This document shows, one piece after another, positions 11,613 through 30,702 of a DNA stretch of 64,000 bases. This stretch comes from Hawksworthiomyces lignivorus (Eukaryota; Ascomycota; Sordariomycetes; Ophiostomatales; Ophiostomataceae): the NCBI GenBank assembly GCA_002917075.1, contig NTMA01000144.1, positions 1 to 64,000 on the forward strand, given 5' to 3'. Below the pieces are notes generated by a model, which saw only the letters and a program-made list of their open reading frames with translations, did no database searches and had not been told where the DNA came from. A program made the translations under genes and the position numbers. The first letter of the stretch is position 1, and each line of letters starts with the position of its first letter.

Positions 11613-13235
11613 CTATGCTCTTGACATGACGCCCCAGGCGCGGATGATGTTGTCGGTGTAGCCAGCGAACAGGGTCTGGCCGTCCGCGCTCCAGGCCAGG
11701 GAGACGCACTCGGGCTCGCGGCTCTTCTTGCCCACAGCCTGGAATTCGGGCTTGAGCTCGTCGACCTTACTCTTCTTCTCAAGGTCGAAGATGATGATGC
11801 TGGATGCGGTAGCTGCGCACAGCCAGTAGCGGTTAGGCGAGAAGACGAGGGCGTGGATCTCATCGTTCGCGTTGAGCGAGTACAGGTGCTTGGACTCGTT
11901 CAGGTCCCACAGCATGGTGGTGCCGTCCTTGCCGCCTGAGGCACACAGAGAGCCGTCGGGGGAGATGGTGACGGTGTTGATGTAGCCAGTGTGGCCGATG
12001 TGGTCCGTCTGCAGCTTGCAGGTGGAAAGCTCCCAAACCTTTGTAACGTGTTAGTTATCTGCCTAATTACCTCTTGAGGCGAAAATTACGAGGTGGTTCG
12101 GAGAAAGTAGAATCAGTGCAGGTGATTAGATTGTCTCATGGCAAGCCGAAGCAAGCTCTGAAGTAGCAAATACTTTAAAGAAAGGTGCAAAACATCATTT
12201 GGGGGAAACAGAGATTTTAAAAAAATCCACAGCGAAATTCGACTCACCTTCACCAGCTTGTCCCAGCCTGCCGAGACGATCACGGGGTTCTGGGGGTTCG
12301 GCGAGAACCGCACGCATGACACCCACTCGGTGTGGCCCTTGTCGGTGATAGTGAATTTGCAGTCACCGAGGGTGTTCCACAGCTTGATGGTCTTGTCACG
12401 CGAGCCGGACACGATCTGCCGGTTGTCGGCCGAGAAGGAGACGGACAGAACATCATTGTCGTGGCCAACAAACCGCCGGGTAGTGGTACCGGTGGACAGC
12501 TCCCAGAGACGCAACGTCTTGTCCCACGAGGCCGACAGAGCGTAAGCACCGTCCGAGGAGATAACCTTTCCCAAAACGTTAGCCTGCCAGTTCTTGACTG
12601 TTTTGAGGCCCTTCACAGCGTCCAACTGTCAGCCCAGTAGATAGCATCTTAGAAACGTACACAGTCCGAGACAATGTGGGAATGGCCGTGGAGTGACCGC
12701 TTCGGGTAGCCGTATTGAGACTCGTCGCGTGTCAGGTTCCAGATGATCAGGGTCTTGTCGCGGGAACCGGACAGAAGCATATTCGGGCTATTGTTTTGAA
12801 CGAGTCGTAAGTATATGGCGTTTCTCAAAAAAAAAAAAATTCATCCACGAAGCAGGATCCGGCTTTGCACAACATGACCGTCGCATTCAAGGAATTCGGG
12901 GCAGAGAGGGAGGGTAGCCTTACTTCTCAATGGACGTCGCCAAGCTGGTGACCCAGCCGCTCTGATAGGAAGATGCCGTTAGTTATATGCTACAATAGAC
13001 GATGTTGTGTTCAATCTTCTCGTCATTCTGCTCTCCCTTTTGATCCTAGAGTCCCTCCTCTTCCTTTTGGTTTCCTCATCGTCAAAACCCTCAAGTTTCG
13101 GATGATAAGACCACCCAAATAGGTTCCTTCGCTATCACTATAGCCCCTGCTTATTTCTTTCCGGGAAAATATGGGTTGCAATTGCAAACATACATGGCCC
13201 TCCAGGGTGCCCTTGAGGATGAGCTGCTCTGACAT
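11613..13235 (-). CDS. cpcB: RACK1 homologue, guanine nucleotide-binding protein beta-like (WD40, 40S-associated)
   Basis: Five exons: 13235-13194, 12961-12924, 12787-12661, 12565-12248 and 12038-11613. They encode 316 aa, the usual length of Aspergillus CpcB / Neurospora CPC-2. The protein opens [14 protein letters not shown] and closes with [11 protein letters not shown]. It is built of seven WD40 repeats, with GH...WD pairs visible (for example [26 protein letters not shown] and [11 protein letters not shown]). RACK1 is a seven-blade propeller bound to the head of the 40S subunit. It scaffolds signalling and, in filamentous fungi, influences cross-pathway control and development. Introns 3 and 4 end with good branch sites (GCTAAC, ACTAAC). 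Intron 4 (12247-12039) carries a box C/D snoRNA, as does the yeast ASC1 intron. Exon 3 starts immediately after AATAG, giving the expected MENPNMLLS-like join. Confidence 0.96.
12108..12203 (-). ncRNA. snR24-like: Box C/D snoRNA, U24/snR24-like, in RACK1 intron 4
   Basis: On the minus strand the intron contains a C box ATGATGT (12198-12192) and, about 80 nt later, a D box CTGA (12116-12113). Between them is the antisense element AGTATTTGCTACT (12174-12162), followed directly by TCAGA as a D' box. That element is complementary to the conserved large-subunit rRNA stretch AGTAGCAAATA, the D' target of U24/snR24. The second guide upstream of D (AATCACC...) resembles the yeast one only in part. 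Yeast snR24 lies in the intron of ASC1, the RACK1 gene, so host and guest are conserved together. The ends are approximate because the terminal stem is weak. The RNA should guide 2'-O-methylation after release from the debranched intron. Confidence 0.78.
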
Positions 13236-13998
13236 CGTGCCTATAGAAATGTCGTCGGTTGTGATGGTCGACTTTCGAAAGGGAATAAGAAAAGATCGAT
13301 GATGCGAATTGATGGCTCTGCGTGGGAATATAAGAACCCAAAAAAGGCGTAATTGGGGGGAGGGTGAGAAAAATCAATGCGAGCAGATACTCAACTCCCT
13401 CGTAAGGGCTCAGGAAAAAAAGTTTCCAGAGCCTAGCGTTAGGGCGGGTCGTTTTGGTGGGCAGTCATTGGAAATTTTTGGCGGCTGTTTCCATTAATTT
13501 TTATTTTTGTGCAAGAAGCAAAAATATTTTAGGGCCAAAATCAGTGAGGGTGGGGCTCTCTCTAATTAGGAATAGGCTTTGTTGCTGTCTAGGCTCCTGC
13601 ACGTGACAATTCAGCCAGCTACCTAATTGGACCGTGCCATTTCAATTGTAAGATACGTTACTCCGTACTCCGTACTCAATGAGTAAGATACGTATTACAT
13701 TTCACCGTAATTTTGACATAGTATATGGCTCAATTAGGTAATTGGCTGAATTATCACGTGTCGGCATGTGCAGGAACCTATGCAAGAGCGCCGTTATTTG
13801 AGGAGGTATAAAGTCTTTGCATTCCAGGCTGCTTGACACTTTAGCAGCTGATACGATGCTTGCCTAGCATTGTCTAGGGAAAGCCAGGTTGTGGCCATTT
13901 ATATAAAATTTAACCCAGCAACTAAAAGCACAAAGTCTGATTATTCAATTAGAGCTGTTTTTTAACAAAAAATTACAATGTGAACCTTCCACCGTCTC
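13236..13998. other. Intergenic region (cpcB promoter, prp8 3' flank) with a MITE-like insertion
   Basis: It holds the RACK1 promoter immediately right of 13235 and the 3' flank of prp8. A separate entry describes the inverted-repeat element at 13590-13780. No coding sequence is apparent. Confidence 0.6.
13590..13780. mobile_element. MITE-like element with ~37-50 bp terminal inverted repeats and TA ends
   Basis: The left arm (13590-13630) reads TAGGCTCCTGCAC then TGACAATTCAGCCAGCTAC and CTAATTGG. The reverse complement of the right arm (13731-13780) reads TAGGTTCCTGCAC, has an 11-nt insertion, then reads TGATAATTCAGCCAATTAC and CTAATTGA. The arms are nearly identical apart from the insertion. 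The outermost TA on both sides fits the target duplication of Tc1/mariner-type elements. The ~100-bp interior has no coding capacity and includes a repeated TAAGATACGT (twice) and a CCGTACT repeat. Both arms carry a CACGTG core, so the element brings two E-boxes close to the RACK1 and prp8 flanks. Confidence 0.65.
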
Positions 13999-21349
<7,351 letters not shown>

Positions 21350-22071
21350 CCCGATCAGGCTCCTCTCACAGCCTTCAGCGATGATGGAAAAAGAACAACG
21401 CGCACGATGCCGACTGTAGTCCAAGGAAAAGCAGCGGCGTAGACTTGGTCGCGCTAGCCTAGGGTATGTTTTCCTGCTCTCCCTCGATCTTATGTACGAC
21501 GCGATCTGAACCAGATCTCATAAAAAGGAATAGTAGGAAATATAACGGGAGAAGTTAAATGAAAGAGGTGCTTCTTGATAAGGGAGATGGCACGACCATT
21601 GGCTACTGCGATGAAAGTCGATGCTATCGAACCTCTTCTGTTTTTTTTGGCCCGTTTTTTTCTCCAGGTGCTTGTTCCAAGCAAGCGCGATATGGCGTAC
21701 GACGTACCTCACCAGCCGCGTGGCAAATTTTTTTTCTTTTTTGCCGCGTTGTACCGCTTCCGAGATTATCACGTGATAACACAGACTTGAATCTCCAACT
21801 CTGCCAGCTGGCACGTTACTTGACGGCCCGAGAGCTGCATAACCCCAGCACACCCCACTAAATCCGTAATTTTTAGGAAGTGGGTAGGTCCTATTCTGTG
21901 TCATGCTCATTTTTTTTTCTTCTGGCCCCCCTCAGAGTCGTCGCCTTCTGCTTCAAAACAGATTCTCGCTAAACTTCTCAACCGCCTCCGAGGAGCCTCG
22001 TCGAAAATTATAGAGGCGAACAAGGCGAAGAAAAACCTCCTATCTATTGACAAACCCGATAGTCTCAAATC
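21350..22071. promoter_or_regulatory. Divergent promoter region of prp8 and eIF3c
   Basis: The 722 bp between the two oppositely directed starts must contain both promoters. Its clearest element is the E-box palindrome at 21766-21779. A pyrimidine-rich tract (21900-21990) precedes the eIF3c start. Confidence 0.7.
21766..21779. promoter_or_regulatory. Perfect palindromic E-box TTATCACGTGATAA
   Basis: A 14-bp perfect palindrome centred on CACGTG. TCACGTGA is the classical site of bHLH factors such as Cbf1 in fungi. It lies about 415 bp from the prp8 start and about 290 bp from the eIF3c start, so it could serve both genes. Binding is an inference. Confidence 0.55.
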
Positions 22072-24776
22072 ATGTCGGCTTCCAGATTTTTCCGTTCTGG
22101 TGGGGACGACAGCTCCAGCGAGAGCAGCTCTGATGAAGAAGAGCTTTACTCCGATGAGGAGGAACTCGAAGACGACGATGTCGAAGATGACGATGATGAT
22201 GATGACGACGACGACGATGAAGATGACGAGGATGATGAAGACGAGTCTTCAGACGAAGACGAGAGCGGCAGACCACGTGGCGCCAACGCTTTCTTGCTTG
22301 ACGCGTCTTCCGAGAGCGAAGAGAGCGAAGAAGAGGGCACCACGAAAGTGAAAAGCGCCAAAGACAAACGATACGATGAGCTCTATGCCACTATCAACTT
22401 AATCGAAAATGCACAGAAGATCAATGATTGGGGCTCTGTCTCGACAGGTTTGTAATTCTCAATCCAAGACTACAGCCATGCGTTCCGCTGCCAGAGAGGC
22501 GCACATGTACTAATCATCCTCAACAAACAGAGTTCGACAAACTGAATCGACAAGCGGAAAAGCTTCGCGATGGCCTCAAAGCCCCCAAGATCTACATCAA
22601 GACTGTCGCTGATCTTGAAGACTTCATGAACGAGGCCATCGCTATGCAGAAGGTTTCATTGAAAAAGATGAACGCAACAAGCGCCCGCGGCCTGAACGCC
22701 GTAAAGCAGCGGATACGGAAAATTACAAAGGAGTATCAGACTCAAATCGATGCATACCGTGCGGACAAGGACGGCTTCCTTGAGTCTGACGAGGAGGAGG
22801 AACCTGCTGTGAAACCGAAGAGGGTCAGGATCGCAGACGCGATATCTGCCGCGCCCGTCGAGGAAGATGATGAGGGCTTCTCTACTGTTGTCGGCAAAGG
22901 TGGCCGGACTCTACAGTTTACACCGGAAGGTATATTCAAGCAACTGCGGATCATCATGGAGTCTCGCGGCAAAAAGAACACGGACCGCCTGGAACAGATC
23001 AAGATCATGGAAAAGTTAAATGAAATCGCCGTCACGCCGTACCAGCATATCCGTGTCCTTCTTACCCTCATCTCGGCTCGCTTTGATCTGGGTTCGGGCG
23101 CTGCGACCTCCATGCCACTGGAGCACTGGAAGGCGGCTGAGAAAGAGCTAGGGCTCCTCTTCCAGACGCTAGAGAAGAATCACGAGTACATCGTCATCGA
23201 AAACGCTGAGGAGTGGGACGACGACGAAAAGCCTCCCGTCCTAGAGAATGGCCAAAAATACATCAAGATCCCCGGTAGTGTTGTGTCTTACGTAGAACGA
23301 CTCGACGACGAACTCATCCGGTCTCTCCAAAACATTGACCCGCATACCTCTGAATACATCGATCGCCTTACCGATGAGGGTGCGCTATACAACGTCATCT
23401 TCCAGGGTCTGCTGTATTATGAGACGCTGCGCAAAGATGCTTCGCTTGAGATCCCCCAAGACAGTATCAACCGGATTGTTATGCGCAGATTGGAGCACAT
23501 TTACTTCAAGCCCTCCCAGGTCATTAAGATCCTAGAGGAGAATAGCTGGAAATCCGTCTCGTCAGGTATTGACTCCACAATCTCGCCACGGGCCGAATCC
23601 AGTGATCCTGCACGCCTCCTTAACATCTTGTGTGGCTATCTCTTCGCGAACAGCGAGGGCATTATCCGGGCGCGCGCTATGCTTTGCGAGATTTACTTCC
23701 TGGCCCTCCATGACGACTACTACCGCGCGCGCGATATGATGCTCATGTCGCACTTGCAAGAGACGATCAACAACTTCGATGTGCAGTCTCAAATTCTATA
23801 CAACAGGACGCTAGTCCAAGTCGGCCTGTGCGCGTTTAGAAAGGGGCTCGTATACGACGCGCAGAACACCCTCCAAGAGATCTGTGGCAGCGGCAGACAG
23901 AAGGAGCTTCTTGCTCAGGGTGTCATGATCCAACGGTATAGCCAAGTGTCTCCCGAGCAGGAGCGCATCGAGAAACAGCGCCAGCTGCCTTTTCACATGC
24001 ACATCAATCTTGAGCTCCTCGAGTGTGTGTACCTCACTTGCAGCATGCTCCTAGAGATTCCGCTGCTAGCACAGACTGGCTCATCGCCTGATATCAAGAA
24101 GCGGGTGATCAGCAAGACATACCGTCGGATGCTAGAATATCATGAGCGGCAGATCTTTACCGGCCCGCCAGAGAATACGCGAGACCATGTAATGCAAGCA
24201 TCAAAGACGCTGGCTGCTGGCGAGTGGAAGAAGGCAATACAGTTCATTCACAGCATCAAGATCTGGGAGTTGATGCCACAGGCTGAGACTATCAAGGCCA
24301 TGCTGGCGAAGCAGATCCAGGAAGAAGGCGTGCGCACATTTTTGTTCACTTACGCCCCATACTACGATACACTGGCCATTAAGACGCTCAGCACTATGTT
24401 CGAGCTGGAGCCACACAAGGTCTCAGCCATTGTCAGCAAGATGATCAGCCACGAGGAACTAGCAGCCGCTCTTGACCAAGTTAACCAAACCGTCATTTTC
24501 CGAAAAGGCGTCGAGCTCAGCCGCCTGCAAAGCCTGGCACTCACACTGTCTGACAAAGCAAGCGCACTCATCGAAACGAACGAGCGGACTCTAGAGCAGC
24601 GCACACAGGGTTCGACAAATGCATTTGATAGACAAGGGGGCCGTGGTCAGCGTGGTGGGCTGCGGGGTGGTGCAAGAACGGGCCGGGGCGGTGCGCGGAC
24701 CGGAGGAAACCCTCAACGGCAGGCTGGAGGTACACAGTTCACGGGCGGCGCATTGGGCGCAGCTGTTCGTGCTTGA
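22072..24776 (+). CDS. nip1: Eukaryotic translation initiation factor 3 subunit C
   Basis: Two exons, 22072-22447 and 22531-24776, encode 873 aa. The join is ACA-G/AG-TTC (STEFDKL), with donor GTTTGT and acceptor ACAG. eIF3c is a core subunit of the eIF3 complex that binds 40S, eIF1 and eIF5 during start-codon selection. The first ~90 residues are extremely acidic (long D/E runs with Ser), as is usual for the eIF1/eIF5-binding tail. The eIF3c N-terminal domain follows ([35 protein letters not shown]). A PCI domain lies at about 600-800 ([20 protein letters not shown] through [12 protein letters not shown]). The C terminus is an RGG/GGR-rich tail. Length and order agree with Aspergillus eIF3c. 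The gene is divergent from prp8. Confidence 0.96.
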
Positions 24777-27645
24777 GAAATACGAGGTGTTTTATTTGAC
24801 TGCTTTTTTTCTTGACATTTCTACAAAATAAAAATTCGGAGCATTTGAAATCGGGACATATGTTCACTCGGAATTGTTCTAACCGCTGATGGACGGTCGG
24901 TCAACGGACTACGCAACAAAGCCGCAGTTCTTGTTCTCGAGCTTATCCTGTCTCCTCCTTTAATCGTCCTATCCTATATTAGGAGCGATAGTAAAGTGGT
25001 ACAATAAGCTGTCGAGCTACTAGAGATATATCACTAGAAAAGGAAACGTGTAATTGATTAGCTAGGGCGTGAAATAAAAATTTAACACATGATAAATTGC
25101 GACGCGTGCGACCTGATGCCATAGAATACGCATCTGCTTCTATCTGACTTTACGTTAGTGCTATTCTACAAGTGTTGTTCAAGTTAGAAGTGTGCCCTTC
25201 AGCGTGTTGCGTTATAGCAATTCGTTAAATGGTGGGCAGTTTATTCGCCTAGGAACTGGCCGCTAGATGTCTTCGGCAACCAGTCACTGCTCGTGCAACT
25301 CTCTTCTGAAAACCATCAATGTACTGCATAATAATATGTTCGTGATCTAAATTACCCTAGCATCTACTAAGGTTATAGGATACACCAGAGTTATTCGTCG
25401 TTAATGAGCGATCCGGCTTGCTTAAGCAGTAATTCAGTGTAGTTGACCAGACCATCTCACAGGCAGTGACGAATCTTGCCCCTGCGCCGTCACTTAGCGT
25501 AGTATCGGCTTAACTGAGCAGCTACATCAGGCACTCGAAGTAGCTGAGCAGTGTCCTAAAATATCTACGTCTTTACTCTCTGGATGTCTAATATAATTCA
25601 AGTCGCTCTCTGTGCATTCGCTTTCTAATGCATGCAGTCACTATCTATTTACACAAACCGACAAATTATCACAAAAGTGGCTAATCTTCTCTGCGCCAGT
25701 AGGTAGCTCTTACGAGCCCATATGCAATGGCAGAAGCTCGTTTCCACTACACGTCCCAGGAAAAGCAAAGCAACTTGTTAGATTGGCTCTATCTCTGGAG
25801 TTCTAGACGACACGCAGGTAGTAGCTCGTTTAGGAGGTACCACGTAGGCGAGACCGCCAAAGGCCATGCTAACAGTGAGATGGCGGGGCGACTCATTTTT
25901 TCGATTTCTTTCCCCTATCGCTCTACCTTTGGTTATTCTGTTTGTTTTGCATGATGCCGGACCGCGTAATATATCTTTTTAGCAAAAATGACCACGTGTG
26001 TCAGAGCATGCTACTTTGTCCCAAGCGCATCCATGTAGAAAAGTTCTCATTACATGGAATGTACGCTAACTTACATGCAGGCTCATGAGTCCTCCCTCAG
26101 TCCTCATGTCCTCCGGCACCACCTTGCTCGCTTGGTCTGTTCTCCAACCCTGAGATTGGATGTGCATCGTTGGTATAGCAATTCAGAAGGCAGCTGCGCA
26201 GAAATACAAAACTCAGTCGTATTAGAAAGAGCGAAGCGGGATAAAGTACCCTTAACAGTCACTGAAAGCGATATATACAGACTAAATGAGTGTATGGCCA
26301 GAGATGGGGGAGTGCAGCCGCCCCGTTCGGACGAAAACGTCTCCAAGCAACTACAGATACCAATAACTTATACGATGGAAGAAAGCAAAAGAAACGAGGT
26401 AAAGGGCACGGGACCAATCAACCAAGAAGAAAAGAAAAGAAAAGAAAAAAAAGCTTGGTCAGACCTGAGCAAGCGACAGTTAGAGCAATGAGTCGATAGT
26501 CTTAGTAAAGTAGGTGAATGCCGATGGTCTTTGGACAAAAGATGTAATCGCGCCTCACAGCGATGATCAGGTAAATTGGCCTTTTCATGCATTAATGCAT
26601 GACGAGCAAATCAGACGAAGCCCACCAGTAAGGACTGGCGTCAGCCTCGTTTAGAAATGGGGTTTCCCACATAAAAGTTATGTGGCATACTCGTACGTAA
26701 AGAATGGTGGGGGGGCAGGGGCTGAACGAAGCAGGGGTTCGGTGGAGAAGCAAAGATGACGAAGCAAAGGGGGTGAGAAAAAGAAATGAAAAAAGGGAAG
26801 GGTGCAGAGGAGAAAGAACAACCTTAAAATAGAGGACAGAAGAAGAGTAAAAAGCAGCTTTGTGGAGGTCCGAAGGTCGACTGCTCGTATTTTATCCCGG
26901 GGGATATACCTATCGCAGACATACAACCAAAGGTCCAAAGTATTGGATAGACCCAGGACAAAGCTAGGCAGGGGAGGGGCGTGCGGATGTGTGTACGACC
27001 AAGTTCTCGGGATATTAAACGATGCTCCTCATTTACGGACAGCTCGAAGCCAGCTTATTTCAATTGTCTTGGGTGCGTGCCATACCCTTGGCATCTCACA
27101 TAGCTCAAGATTATTTTTGTATTTGAGAGAGTAACAGTTCAACTGCAGCTCATTCTCATGATTGCATCGAAATAATCACATGCTAGTCCCCTGCTGTGAA
27201 AATTAAAATAGGAAATAGGCTAGTTCAAAGACAAACAGCCAGAATAGTAAAAACTGAGCTGAGAACTGTCACAAGAGGTTACGTCTTAGCAACAGCTGTA
27301 CACTTGTCCAAACACCCTAAACATACCAAACGCCACAGATATATAATAGACAGCGAATGGACAGGTGCTTGACGTGGAGTGACATGAGTATCCTTGGAGG
27401 TTTGTGGGGGTTGTAAAGTCAAAATCAGTGTCGCATACTGTACAATGGCGGTTGGACGTTGGAGTCAACACATCCGGCCTGCAGCTAGCTTACTGCCCAC
27501 CTGGATGATCCGACGCGCATCCGACACTCCGGTGCAGCACATAAGGTTCGTCTGTTCTTTCTTGCTAGCTTCCTCATTTATCTTTCGGTGGTTAAATCAG
27601 CTGCAATAGCTTGCTATCATATGGCGATGATGAGTAGCCTCCCTG

Positions 27646-28111
27646 CTAGGTATATGATGTGCGCATACTACAGCGGCTTACCACGGAGAAAATGACCACG
27701 AATAGGAGGCGGATATTGTTCTCGAAAGATGCATAAATTGGGAAGCTAAGGAGAGAAGGTAAACGGCGCGGTTCCGTCTTGTAGAGGCTAAGGTTCACAC
27801 AGGGCGTCTTGAAAGCAGCGGCGCTACACAACTCTTCGCCGCCACGCGTCAGACACGCCTCAAACACAAAGAGGAAAATCAGGAGTCTCAAAGTGGTCTC
27901 GGAACCCTCAACCGAGGGAGGCCAGAAAAAAAGGCAGAAGTCTCTCGAAATTATCTTTCCATAGAACAGAGAGGAAGAGGGATTCAATAGACATAAAGAA
28001 ATATGCCAGTCTCCGTCTGCCACCTGAGGATGCGAAAATATGTACTGGAGCTGGCAGTTGCGGCTCTGCCACTAGCGGCAGAGCTTCTGTGGCTGCCTGT
28101 GGCTTGTCCAA
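27646..28111 (-). pseudogene. Possible relic or unresolved gene for a small membrane protein
   Basis: From an ATG at 28111 the minus strand reads MDKPQAATEALPLVAEPQL, which looks like a genuine N terminus. A candidate intron (donor CAG/GTGGCAG, acceptor GGAAAG) would lead to a second open stretch with two hydrophobic segments (TLRLLIFLFVFEACL and NIRLLFVVIFSVV), followed by a GTAAGC donor-like site. This pattern resembles the first part of a fungal permease, but nothing downstream continues it, and stop codons follow in all frames. It could be a degraded MFS gene, a gene whose exons I cannot join, or chance. Confidence 0.25.
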
Positions 28112-28599
28112 TTATCACACTGATTGTGAGCGCACGGAGTTCTCCGTCCGAACTTACGTGCACCCCTGAATTCCAGAACAAACCCATGTCTCTGCGTATC
28201 TTGCATTCTCCATATGTATGCCTACATATTGCTTTAGGAGAAAGCAGAAGAGGAACAGCAGCGGCAACGGAGCAGACAGACTCCATCCCTACGGAGTAGG
28301 AAGAGACACTTTTGTTCTGTGGAGCATGAATGCTTCTTTCGTCTAGCGCTAGAAGCAGACTCATCGTTCTAGAAGAACTAAAATCACACTTCATTTCACC
28401 TCCCTGGAAGCATAATGTTGCTTTTAATTACTAGGTTCCGAATTGGCCGGCTTTTTCATGCGCATCCCTGTCACTTCCATTTTGGTTCCCATCAACTTCC
28501 AATCCTCCAGAGTCCTCTCCTTTTCGTCCAATCTACCCAGCATTGTTTGCATAAGCCGTATTTGCTTCTACGCCCCCTTACCCGAGTGCTGCATCGAGC

Positions 28600-29052
28600 T
28601 TGCTCGCGCAATCTCCGCTGGCCTGGAGGCTGGAGGATTTTGGCATTGACTGGACAGACTCGCGTAATCTTGGAGTCGCCGAAATGGCCATGCCACGCCC
28701 AGTTATGATGAGAGGAGCAAAGCGGACGCTCATCTTTCTCCCAATACAGGATGAATATGGCACGTTGCGCATAACTACAGTGGTCATCCCTAGTACATCA
28801 TCTCATCTGTCGGCCGTTCAACTTTCTCACACAGACCCGCAGTTACTCCGCTTCCATGTCTTCGTTGCTGTTGTTGTATTCCAAGATTTCTTAAACTGGC
28901 CACTGGCAGTGTGGCCCCGCCAACTGCACCCGACAACTTGGATGGCCTACGGCGTGTCTTCTATATTCGGTAGAGGCAATCGCAGCCACTACAACCCGAT
29001 AGAGCTACTGCCCGAAGTGACCCCATCATGCCGTCTGATCCTTCGTCAATGA
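28600..29052 (+). other. Unassigned open frame (150 codons)
   Basis: An open frame of moderate composition containing a hydrophobic stretch (FHVFVAVVVFQDFLNWPLAVW). I recognise no family. The neighbouring frames are also open over much of 28415-28708, so this may be chance in pyrimidine-rich DNA. Confidence 0.15.
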
Positions 29053-30337
29053 CGCAAGTGCCCTAGACCTTCCAACCCTTCTTATTAATGCTTCCCTTTG
29101 AAAATGACAATTGCTTGCCAAACTGTAGAAGACCACCGACAATATTCTTTTCATCGCCTTGTTCACTGTGAGGTATGAGATTCGCAGGCTCGCAGGACCT
29201 CGTGTAGTTCCCAGAGAGCAGAATAGAGTTCTCGAGCAAAGTACGTCGTAAGCGCGGCGTCTCTCATTTAGGGCTGCCGCTCAATTCTCCTTTCAATTTC
29301 ACTTCATTTTTATGACAATGTGCCTACAACGCTTTCTTAGAACAAGGCATTTTATGCTACTCTGCTCCCTAAGGCTACTAAACTCCCCATTCGTTTTGCT
29401 ATATACCAACACCCTACCTGAATCTTTCAATACAGGACGGTTGCTACCTTGGGTTGCATTATCAGCAACGGCCTAAAAAAGGCGGGAACAGACGGCATCC
29501 AACTCTCTACAGTGAGCCAGTCTTGTATGGTTACGAGGCTCCCCTCCTTTCAAGGCGTTAGGTTCCTTGAGTCTGTGCCGTTTTTTCTTCTGTCCCAATG
29601 GAAATACAAAGGTAATACGAGAAAGAATAGAATATTTCTTAAGATATATGTAGTGCTGTTTATATCTTATAGATATACCAATGTTTTCGGCCAGCTATGT
29701 CTTCTCTTCCTTCACCCCCCTCCCAGAATACACCATACTCACACTCTACTTCAGTTTCTGCTCTTCACCTATCAGCCATGTTCGTCCCACTCTCTGAGAT
29801 TTTGGTGCAGGCGAGGGACTGCACACTTTCCTTTTACAGTGCTTTCCTCGCTATTCTATTTACGTGAGCGGGAACCACCCGGCATCTACTGTAGTATCTA
29901 TCTTTCACGTCACCAGCTGCATGGTTGTATGCGTTTCATCTTGTAATAACTATTCCGGCTGTGAGTGTTTTGCATTCTTCTATGCATTTTCCAGATGAAG
30001 GAATACCGACGAGGTTTTGGCTCGGTTTGTAAAATGACTCTTTGAGAATGGGAAGTCGCGTCTCCGGGCTTTTACCGCTTATCCCCTCTTCTTTACCACG
30101 GGAGTTGACCCGAAAAGAAGGGCTGTGGATTTCATTCATCCTGGGACCCTCTACCTTTTTTTTTTTCAATAAGCCACTATTGTAAAGGGCTACCCTTTTT
30201 CTTACCCCTGTATGGCTGTTGTTCTGGGGTCGGGGCTTAACTGTTTCTATATCCGACATGCAGACCATGGCATAAGATCGCCAAATTATGCTACCCTGTC
30301 GAATGCTGGGCAAGGTATTGGCATCGTAATCCACTCA

Positions 30338-30354
30338 CCCCCCCCCCCCCCCCC
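30338..30354. repeat. poly-C tract (17 nt)
   Basis: An uninterrupted run of 17 C upstream of the Myb-type gene. It is followed at 30492-30506 by an A run. It is prone to sequencing error and could form G-quadruplex or triplex structures. Confidence 0.9.
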
Positions 30355-30667
30355 TTCATCTCTCTGTCCGAATCTTCTATTGCTCCCCTCCCGACTGATC
30401 CAGCTCAGGAACGATACTTGTCTCGCACTTTGCGAATCGCTTTGCATGCTTTACCGCTGGGGTAGAAAGAGGCGACTCACTGAAATAGAGACAAAAAAAA
30501 AAAAAACAGGAAATTTCTTAAAAGTTTGCTTGCTTGCCCTTCCCATCTGTTCACACTTCGTCATCTCTCTTCCATCCCATAATAGAAATATCAAAGTGTA
30601 AGACAAACCCATATAACTCTACGACACCGGCACCACTTGAGCTCACTCTCCCATAACGTTCATACAC

Positions 30668-30702
30668 ACAACACACACACACCACCACCACCACCACCAC
30701 CA
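30668..30702. repeat. AC / ACC microsatellite
   Basis: A CA-rich dinucleotide tract runs into an (ACC)n trinucleotide repeat of about eight units, located about 500 bp upstream of the proposed Myb start. Confidence 0.85.

Noticed and set aside
21350..21424. In-frame N-terminal extension of Prp8 (25 codons)
   Set aside because: The extension has no resemblance to Prp8, whereas [11 protein letters not shown] at 21349 is the usual fungal start. It cannot be fully excluded.
22146..22367. Minus-strand poly-Ser open frame opposite the eIF3c acidic tail
   Set aside because: It is the complement of Asp/Glu codon runs and has no independent features.
26054..26491. 145-codon plus-strand open frame
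   Set aside because: No recognisable motif, a Lys/Glu-rich end from A-rich DNA, and no exon continuity.
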